26,710 bases of DNA from 66-474 sp035688305. Lineage in GTDB: Bacteria > Pseudomonadota > Gammaproteobacteria > Xanthomonadales > Rhodanobacteraceae. The notes under the pieces were generated by a model. It had not been told where the DNA came from. It was given only the letters and a program-made list of their open reading frames with translations, and made no database searches. This document shows positions 22,189-26,710 of the stretch, one piece after another; position 1 is the stretch's first letter, and every line of letters starts with the position of its first letter. The DNA lies in NCBI GenBank assembly GCA_035688305.1, contig DASSNC010000018.1, positions 1 to 26,710 on the forward strand, read 5' to 3'. Made by a program: the position numbers and the translations under genes.

Positions 22189-22751
22189 ACGAGGTCGCGC
22201 GCAAATCCATCGGACGCTTCGTGCCATTGCTGGTGTTCGCGGTGCTGGTGGCGTTCTTCGTGGTGGGCCTGATCTGGAACCAGAGCCACGACGCGCGCTT
22301 CGTGCCCTCGCCGTTGATCAACAAGCCCGCGCCTGCGTTCAACCTGCCGCGGCTGAAGCAACCCGCAACGAGCATCAGCAAGGCATCGATGCTCGGCAAG
22401 CCGTACCTCCTCAACGTGTTCGCGAGCTGGTGCTTCGCCTGCGGCGACGAACACCCCGTCCTCATGGCCTATCGCGACAAGTTCGGCATCCCGCTGATCG
22501 GCTACGACTACAAGGACAAACCCGCGGATGCGCGCGCGTGGCTGGAACGCCACGGCGACCCGTACCACGAGGTGATCACCGACGAGTCCGGCGTGACGGC
22601 ACTCGACTTCGGCGTGTACGGTGCGCCGGAAACCTACCTTATCGATGCGCAGGGCATCATCCGCTACAAGCACATCGGGCCGTTGACGCCCGAGGTGATT
22701 GCCAAGGATCTGCAGCCGAAGATCGACGCGCTGCAACGAGGTGGTACGTGA
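22185..22751 (+). CDS. ccmG: Thiol:disulfide interchange protein CcmG/DsbE
   Basis: CcmG (DsbE) is a membrane-anchored periplasmic thioredoxin-like protein that reduces apocytochrome c or CcmH thiols before heme attachment. The 188-residue product has one N-terminal membrane segment (FVPLLVFAVLVAFFVVGLIW) and the domain start PAPAFNLPRL. The active site is FASWCFACGDEHPVL (Cys83-Phe-Ala-Cys86), followed by the acidic-loop region DESGVTALDFGVYGAPETYLID with its cis-Pro. It starts with GTG at 22185, overlapping the ccmF stop (GTGA), and its own stop overlaps the GTG of ccmH. Confidence 0.96.
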   Translation: MNEVARKSIGRFVPLLVFAVLVAFFVVGLIWNQSHDARFVPSPLINKPAPAFNLPRLKQPATSISKASMLGKPYLLNVFASWCFACGDEHPVLMAYRDKFGIPLIGYDYKDKPADARAWLERHGDPYHEVITDESGVTALDFGVYGAPETYLIDAQGIIRYKHIGPLTPEVIAKDLQPKIDALQRGGT

Positions 22752-23182
22752 AGCGCTTCGCCGCCATCGCGCTGCTCGCGTTTGCGTTGACGTTTGCCAG
22801 CCACGCTTTCGCCATCGACCCGCTGCCGTTCCAAAGCAACGCCGAGCGCCTGCGCTTCCAGCACCTGACCAGCGAATTGCGCTGCATGGTTTGCCAGGAC
22901 GAGAGCCTGCTTGCCTCCAACGCCGACTTCGCAAAACAACTGCGGCGGCAAATCTTCGACCAGATGCAGCAGGGCAAGAGCGACAAGGAAATCAAGGACT
23001 GGCTGGTCGCGCGCTATTCCACGTTCATCCTGTACGACCCGCCACTTGCCACCAGCACCATCGCGCTGTGGTTCGGCACGCCGGCAATCTTCCTGATCGG
23101 CGCGGGCGTCGTGATCGTGTTGCTGCGGCGCCGGGCGCGCCCGGCCGCCACCATCACAGAAGAGTCCGGAGAAGACTGGTGA
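22748..23182 (+). CDS. ccmH: Cytochrome c maturation thiol protein CcmH (CcmL-type N-terminal module)
   Basis: CcmH is a periplasmic-facing, membrane-anchored protein that resolves disulfides in apocytochrome c at the heme lyase. The 144-residue protein has a signal-like N-terminus (VKRFAAIALLAFALTFASHAFA) and the signature LRCMVCQDESLLASNADFAKQLR with Cys46 and Cys49. DWLVARYSTFILYDPP and a C-terminal membrane segment (WFGTPAIFLIGAGVVIVLL) follow. The TPR domain fused to CcmH in E. coli is here a separate downstream gene (CcmI/CycH), as in many other proteobacteria. GTG start at 22748 and TGA at 23180-23182 both lie in 4-base GTGA overlaps with the neighbours. Confidence 0.96.
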   Translation: MKRFAAIALLAFALTFASHAFAIDPLPFQSNAERLRFQHLTSELRCMVCQDESLLASNADFAKQLRRQIFDQMQQGKSDKEIKDWLVARYSTFILYDPPLATSTIALWFGTPAIFLIGAGVVIVLLRRRARPAATITEESGEDW

Positions 23183-24264
23183 CGATCCTTTTCCTCATCC
23201 TCGCCGCCGTCATGGTGGTGGCAGCCCTGGCTTGCGTGCTGGTACCGATGCTGCGCAGTGCGCGTCGCGAAGGCCGACCGCGCGCGCCGTTCTGGCTGGC
23301 GATCGCGCTGGTGTTGTTGATGCCGCCCACGGTACTCGGAGCGTATCTCGCGCTCGGCTCGCCGCAGGCGTTGCAGCCGGTGCCAACGCAAGGCCCGGCT
23401 GATCTTGCCCAGGCAGCAGAACAACTGCGCGCGAGCCTTGCGAAAAACCCCGATGATGCGCAGGGCTGGGCCTTGCTGTCACAAGCCTACTCGGCGATGA
23501 ACCAGCCGCAACAGGCCATGGACGCCCTGCAGCAAGTGCTGCGCTTGAAGCCCGACGACGCCGATGCCATCGTCGCCTTTGTCGAGGCAGCGGCCGAAGC
23601 GAGCCCATCGCACAAGATCGAGGACGATTCGCGCGCGATGCTGCAGCACGCACTGCAGATCAACCCGACCCACCAGCGCGCGTTGTGGCTGCTCGGCATC
23701 AGCGATTTCCAGCGCGGCCAATACGCCGACGCCGTGAAGCAATGGAACATCCTGTTGCCGCTGCTGCCGGAAGGCTCCAACGTCGCCGCCGCAGTCAAAC
23801 AGGAGCTCGCCGCCGCGCAAGCGCGCATGGGCGGTGCCACGGCCACCGACACGGCCACCGACACGGCCACCGGCCCGGCCACCGCCGCGACATCCAGCGC
23901 TACCGCAGCCGCGCCGAACGCAGTGGCGCTGACCGTCACCGTCACGCTTGATCCCAAGCTGGCTGGCGACGTGCACCCCGGCGACACCCTGTTCGTGTTC
24001 GCGCGTGCCATCGATGGTCCGCGCATGCCGCTGGCGGTCGCGCGTATCAAGGCATCCGCGCTTCCAGCCAGCGTCACGCTGACCGACGCGATGGCGATGA
24101 CGCCGCAACTGAAACTCTCGAACTACAGCGAAGTGCAGGTGCTCGCGCGCATCAGCAAGTCGGGCAACGCGCTGCCGCAATCCGGAGACTTCGAATCGAA
24201 GGCGGCCAAGGTGGCGACATCAAGCCGCAAACCGGTCGCGTTGACGATCGACCGCACGGACTGA
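23179..24264 (+). CDS. ccmI: Cytochrome c biogenesis TPR protein CcmI/CycH
   Basis: CcmI is the apocytochrome c chaperone of the heme ligation complex. The 361-residue protein has two N-terminal membrane segments (about 1-25 and 36-56) separated by a basic loop (RSARREGRPR). A TPR region follows (NPDDAQGWALLSQAYSAMNQPQQAMDALQQVLRLKPDDADA and later repeats), then an Ala/Thr-rich linker and a C-terminal beta domain (VTVTLDPKLAGDVHPGDTLFVFARA). The linker includes three 12-bp tandem repeats. GTG start at 23179 overlaps the ccmH stop. The MetX-like gene follows 11 bases downstream. Confidence 0.94.
   Translation: MTILFLILAAVMVVAALACVLVPMLRSARREGRPRAPFWLAIALVLLMPPTVLGAYLALGSPQALQPVPTQGPADLAQAAEQLRASLAKNPDDAQGWALLSQAYSAMNQPQQAMDALQQVLRLKPDDADAIVAFVEAAAEASPSHKIEDDSRAMLQHALQINPTHQRALWLLGISDFQRGQYADAVKQWNILLPLLPEGSNVAAAVKQELAAAQARMGGATATDTATDTATGPATAATSSATAAAPNAVALTVTVTLDPKLAGDVHPGDTLFVFARAIDGPRMPLAVARIKASALPASVTLTDAMAMTPQLKLSNYSEVQVLARISKSGNALPQSGDFESKAAKVATSSRKPVALTIDRTD
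23839..23874 (+). repeat. Three tandem 12-bp repeats in the CcmI linker
   Basis: ACGGCCACCGAC is repeated at 23839-23850 and 23851-23862, with a one-base variant (ending GGC) at 23863-23874. The repeats are in frame and encode TATD-type units in the linker between the TPR and C-terminal domains. Copy number could vary between strains without breaking the frame. Confidence 0.85.
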
Positions 24265-24275
24265 AAGGATCACCC

Positions 24276-25391
24276 TTGGCCGACGCCCGCCAATATTTCA
24301 CCCTGCCCTCACCGTTCGCAATGAAACGCGGTGGCGCGCTGCAAGGCGCGCAACTGGCCTACGAGACCTGGGGTGAACTGAACGCCGCACGCGACAACGC
24401 CGTGCTGATCCTCACCGGTCTGTCGCCGAGTGCGCATGCCGCAAGCAATGCCATCGACGACTCACCCGGCTGGTGGGAAGACATCATCGGCCCGGGCAAG
24501 GCCATCGACACGCGCCGGTGGTACGTCATCTGCCCGAACTCGCTTGGGAGTTGCAAAGGCTCGACTGGACCGGCCTCGAAGAATCCCGCAACCGGCGACA
24601 CCTACCGCCTCGACTTTCCCGACCTGTCACTCGAAGACCTCGGCAACGCGGCATTCGAGCTCACGCGCGGACTCGGCATCGAACGCCTGGCCGCGCTGGT
24701 CGGATGCTCGATGGGCGGCATGGCGGCCCTGGGTGGCATGCTCCACCATCCGGGCCGCACGCGCGCGCACTTGTGCGTATGCAGCGCGCCGCGTGCGCAA
24801 CCGTTTGCCATCGCGATCCGCTCGTTGCAACGCGAAGCGATCCGGCTGGACCCGAAGTGGAACGAGGGCCGCTACGACGATGATCATTACCCGGAAACGG
24901 GCATGAACATCGCCCGCAAGCTCGGCGTGATCACCTACCGTTCGGCGCTGGAATGGAGCGGCCGCTTCGGGCGCATCCGGCTCGACCCGGACGATCGCGA
25001 AGATGAGCCGTTCGGCGCCGAATTCCAGATCGAGTCCTACCTCAATGCGCACGCGCGCCGCTTCACGCGCTCGTTCGATCCAAACTGCTACCTGTACCTG
25101 TCGCGCGCCTCGGACTGGTTCGACCTCGCCGAGTACGGCGGCGCGCCAGACCCGGCCACCGCAGTACGCAACGCGCTGGCGAAGATGAAGCTGGAACGCG
25201 CGTTGGTGATCGGCGTCGAAACCGACATCCTGTTCCCGCTGTCGCAGCAGCAACAGCTCGCCGAAGACCTCGAGGCCACCGGCACCGGCACCACCTTCGT
25301 GGGCCTCGACTCGCCGCAAGGCCACGACGCCTTCCTCGTCGACACCGGCCGCTTCGGCGCCGCGATCGGCGCGTTCATGGCCACGCTGTGA
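24276..25391 (+). CDS. MetX-family O-acyltransferase, probable L-serine (or homoserine) O-succinyltransferase
   Basis: This is a 371-residue alpha/beta-hydrolase of the MetX family. The nucleophile is Ser in VGCSMGGMAALGG, and the C-terminal triad members are in VIGVETDILFPLSQQQQLA (Asp) and SPQGHDAFLVD (His). Family blocks include LTGLSPSAHAASN, NSLGSCKGSTGPASKNPATG, RSLQREAIRLDPKW and ARKLGVITYRSALEW. These resemble the Xanthomonadales subgroup that I recall as serine O-succinyltransferases in cysteine synthesis, more than canonical homoserine acyltransferases. The substrate is therefore a guess between the two. It starts with TTG at 24276, supported by AAGGA six bases upstream; no ATG precedes the conserved region. 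It follows ccmI by 11 bases, so it is probably in the ccm transcript. Confidence 0.88.
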   Translation: MADARQYFTLPSPFAMKRGGALQGAQLAYETWGELNAARDNAVLILTGLSPSAHAASNAIDDSPGWWEDIIGPGKAIDTRRWYVICPNSLGSCKGSTGPASKNPATGDTYRLDFPDLSLEDLGNAAFELTRGLGIERLAALVGCSMGGMAALGGMLHHPGRTRAHLCVCSAPRAQPFAIAIRSLQREAIRLDPKWNEGRYDDDHYPETGMNIARKLGVITYRSALEWSGRFGRIRLDPDDREDEPFGAEFQIESYLNAHARRFTRSFDPNCYLYLSRASDWFDLAEYGGAPDPATAVRNALAKMKLERALVIGVETDILFPLSQQQQLAEDLEATGTGTTFVGLDSPQGHDAFLVDTGRFGAAIGAFMATL

Positions 25392-25462
25392 CGCGGTCCG
25401 CGGATTCACGGCGGCGTTCCAGTCGCCGTCGCAGTGCCATTGCGCGCTACATGGCGTCGCGT

Positions 25463-25476
25463 TATATGCTTGTGCC
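25463..25476 (+). promoter_or_regulatory. -10 region placed for a leaderless cysteine dioxygenase mRNA
   Basis: TATATGCT at 25463-25470 offers two -10 readings: TATATG, 17 bases after TTGCGC at 25440-25445, or TATGCT at 25465-25470. The latter is followed by six bases (TGTGCC) and the ATG at 25477. Either start point falls within a few bases of the start codon. No Shine-Dalgarno sequence is present. Confidence 0.5.
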
Positions 25477-26064
25477 ATGAGCATCGAATTCACCGGGCGC
25501 GAGCGCCTGATCCACGAGCTAGACGCGGCCGTCCGCCTTGGGGATCCCGCCAGTGCCATGCGCGCGATGCGCTCGACCCTGTGCGACGCCATCCATAGCG
25601 GCGACGTGCGCATGCCCGACTGCGTGTTCGAGGGTTGCGCCGACCACTACGCACGCCGCGAGCTGTATCGCAGCCCCGAGCTCGGCTACTGCGTGGTCGC
25701 GATGACCTGGAGCCCCGGCCAGGGCACCCCGATCCACGACCACTCCGGCATGTGGTGCGTCGAGGGCGTGTGGCGCGGCGCACTGGAGGTCGTGCAATAC
25801 GAACTAGTCGAGCACGACGACACCCGCTATCGCTTCCGCCAGGCAGGCACCATGCAGGCCAGCGCCGGTTCCGCCGGCAGCCTGATTCCACCGCACGAAC
25901 ACCACAGCATCCGCAACGCCAGCGACACCGACATCGCGGTCAGCGTGCACGTCTATCAGGGCCTCATGGCGAGCTGCAACGTGTTCGAACCCGAGCACGG
26001 CGATTGGTACCTGCGCCAGCCACGGGCGCTCAATCTTGACGAACCCTTGGCGGTTGCCCACTAG
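25477..26064 (+). CDS. Cysteine dioxygenase, type I
   Basis: Cysteine dioxygenase is a non-heme iron cupin enzyme that oxidises L-cysteine to cysteine sulfinate. The 195-residue protein has iron ligands His87 and His89 (TPIHDHSGMW) and a likely third ligand His143 (PPHEHHSIRN). Arg60 in YARRELY matches the substrate-carboxylate arginine of cysteine-specific enzymes. Tyr160 and His158 lie in SVHVYQG. Cys94 sits five residues after the second His of HxH, where mammalian enzymes carry the Cys of the Cys-Tyr cofactor. It has its own promoter-like sequence and is separate from the MetX-like gene by 85 bases. Confidence 0.93.
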   Translation: MSIEFTGRERLIHELDAAVRLGDPASAMRAMRSTLCDAIHSGDVRMPDCVFEGCADHYARRELYRSPELGYCVVAMTWSPGQGTPIHDHSGMWCVEGVWRGALEVVQYELVEHDDTRYRFRQAGTMQASAGSAGSLIPPHEHHSIRNASDTDIAVSVHVYQGLMASCNVFEPEHGDWYLRQPRALNLDEPLAVAH

Positions 26065-26123
26065 CCTCGAAGCCCGGATTCCCGCATACTGTGGGTCTGT
26101 TGTCGCCATGCAACGTGGTCGCG

Positions 26124-26220
26124 CCGTCGGTACTTTGCCCGAAGGGCAAGGAAGATCGAGGAAGGTGTATGTCGATACACCGACGAGCGATGACGCAGCC
26201 ATGCGGGCAAAGTACCACGG
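26124..26220. repeat. Long palindrome with internal hairpin upstream of tRNA-Leu
   Basis: The 13-bp arms GGTACTTTGCCCG (26129-26141) and CGGGCAAAGTACC (26204-26216) are perfect complements. They are extended by CCGT/ACGG (26124-26127, 26217-26220) after a one-base bulge. Between the arms lies a hairpin GGTGTAT-GTCG-ATACACC (26164-26181). TTGCCC-GAA-GGGCAA at the left arm could form a competing hairpin. No gene lies in the 305 bases between the cysteine dioxygenase gene and the tRNA gene. Confidence 0.75.
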
Positions 26221-26228
26221 CCCGCAGG

Positions 26229-26331
26229 GTTGCTCCGCAGCCACCGCCATGCCGCGGCGCGCACCTTGGCCATATAGGTTCACTATGGCGCTGCGGTGCG
26301 CGTCTCGCTTGGCAGCGGCTGCGAGAGCAAC
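26229..26331. repeat. Second long imperfect palindrome upstream of tRNA-Leu
   Basis: The outer arms GTTGCTCCGCAGCC (26229-26242) and GGCTGCGAGAGCAAC (26317-26331) pair with one bulged base. The inner arms CGCGCACC and GGTGCGCG, then GCCATA and TATGGC, nest inside around a centre near 26280. The whole could fold as one extended hairpin of about 100 bases, consistent with a MITE-like element or a structured RNA. Confidence 0.65.
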
Positions 26332-26369
26332 GCGGCTCACGTAGCATGACGCCAATAGACCCTTGGCTG

Positions 26370-26456
26370 GCCGAAGTGGCGGAATCGGTAGACGCAGCGG
26401 ACTCAAAATCCGCCGCCCTTAAAAGCGTGTGGGTTCGAGTCCCACCTTCGGCACCA
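26370..26456 (+). tRNA. tRNA-Leu (anticodon CAA)
   Basis: This is an 87-base class II tRNA. The acceptor arms are GCCGAAG (from 26370) and CTTCGGC, followed by discriminator A and an encoded CCA (26454-26456). The anticodon stem GCGGA/TCCGC closes the loop CTCAAAA, giving anticodon CAA, which reads TTG. A long variable arm follows, and the T-loop is GTTCGAGTC. TAGCAT at 26342-26347 could be the -10 box of its promoter, but no -35 box is clear. Confidence 0.95.
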
Positions 26457-26475
26457 GTACACGGCATGGCGCTTA

Positions 26476-26491
26476 TGTTTCACGTGGAACT
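26476..26491 (+). promoter_or_regulatory. parS-like ParB binding site
   Basis: TGTTTCACGTGGAACT matches the bacterial parS consensus (TGTTTCACGTGNAACA in this orientation) at 15 of 16 positions, including the central CACGTG; only the last base differs. It lies 20 bases after the tRNA-Leu gene. No parA, parB or dnaA is in the window. Confidence 0.5.
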
Positions 26492-26536
26492 GGCGGGATT
26501 TTGGCGGATCAATGCTGGCCGAAATCCGACTATCTA

Positions 26537-26710
26537 CTACCGGATCACGCCCTTCGCCCGCAACGCGTTCAGGCATGCGTTCTCGGCCATGTACTTGGTG
26601 GCCGCGTCGGCGTAAACGCCCATCACGGCAATGGCCCAAACATCCATCTCCACCAATAGCGGGATGGGAGGCAGCAGATTGAGCGGCCCCGCATAGCAGT
26701 CAATGACCGG
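26537..26710 (-). CDS. 3' end of an unrecognised gene (partial)
   Basis: On the minus strand an open frame enters from the right edge and runs 57 codons to tandem stop codons (TAG TAG; the first at 26537-26539). The visible C-terminus includes PPIPLLVEMDVWAIAVMGVY, then ADAATKYMAENACLNAL and a basic end (RAKGVIR). The moderately hydrophobic stretch followed by a helical segment with a single Cys is reminiscent of small phage-type proteins, but I cannot assign a family. Codon use is less strongly G/C-ending than in neighbouring genes. Its position just beyond a tRNA gene would fit an integrated element. Confidence 0.5.
   Translation of the reverse strand, partial: PVIDCYAGPLNLLPPIPLLVEMDVWAIAVMGVYADAATKYMAENACLNALRAKGVIR

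Noticed and set aside
26429..26659. Plus-strand frame of 76 codons over the tRNA and beyond
   Set aside because: It runs through the tRNA gene and the parS-like site and shows no protein features; the minus-strand frame entering from the edge is the better coding candidate.

Overview
The window is high-GC, densely coding bacterial chromosome. It resembles the gammaproteobacterial order Lysobacterales (Xanthomonadales), probably a Rhodanobacteraceae-like member. The clues are a FtsY / AsmA-like / MutY / YggX gene run divergent from RsmD-CoaD, a complete System I cytochrome c maturation operon, bacterial kynurenine-pathway genes, a serine O-succinyltransferase-like MetX homologue, TAnnnT promoters placed right at start codons, and several families of short palindromic repeats. 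This placement is inference from gene content and remembered family sequences; no database was searched.

Layout. 1-3699 (minus strand): 5' part of lepA, a 0.35-kb cluster of short inverted repeats, a small lipoprotein gene, coaD and rsmD. 3760-7349 (plus): ftsY, an AsmA-like membrane protein gene, mutY and yggX, tightly packed. 7407-8054 (minus): a GacA/UvrY-type response regulator. 8182-9243 (plus): a Cds1-like PLP enzyme of cysteine metabolism. 9391-16928 (plus): kynurenine-pathway genes (ACMSD, a secreted protein of unknown function, kynU, kmo, then a DUF3293 gene). They are interrupted between kynU and kmo by two cyclic-di-GMP genes (an HD-GYP protein lacking the His of its HD pair, and a GGDEF-EAL protein with a dead GGDEF motif and an intact-looking EAL domain). 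A good sigma-54 promoter match precedes that pair. 17080-24264: ccmABCDEFGHI, followed 11 bases later by a MetX-family acyltransferase gene with a TTG start. 25477-26064: cysteine dioxygenase. 26124-26331: two adjacent long imperfect palindromes. 26370-26456: tRNA-Leu(CAA). 26476-26491: a 15/16 match to the ParB site parS. 26537-26710: the 3' end of an unrecognised gene on the minus strand.

How the genes work together. The ccm genes form one translationally coupled unit, most joined by 4-base ATGA/GTGA overlaps, that exports and attaches heme to c-type cytochromes. Two palindromic repeat elements have entered this unit. One lies between ccmC and ccmD and is flanked by an 18-bp direct duplication; the other encodes the C-terminal tail of CcmE. 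Both leave the coupling intact. KynU, Kmo and ACMSD are three steps of oxidative tryptophan breakdown; the dioxygenases at either end of that route are not in the window. The PLP enzyme, the MetX-like acyltransferase and cysteine dioxygenase are all plausibly linked to cysteine. Three of the catabolic genes (PLP enzyme, ACMSD, cysteine dioxygenase) share the arrangement TAnnnT, six bases, ATG, which predicts leaderless mRNAs.

Most of the window is ordinary core genome. The parts most worth a second look are the c-di-GMP pair with its sigma-54-like promoter, the coupling-preserving repeat insertions in ccm, the leaderless trio, and the tRNA-Leu / parS-like / palindrome region at the right edge.
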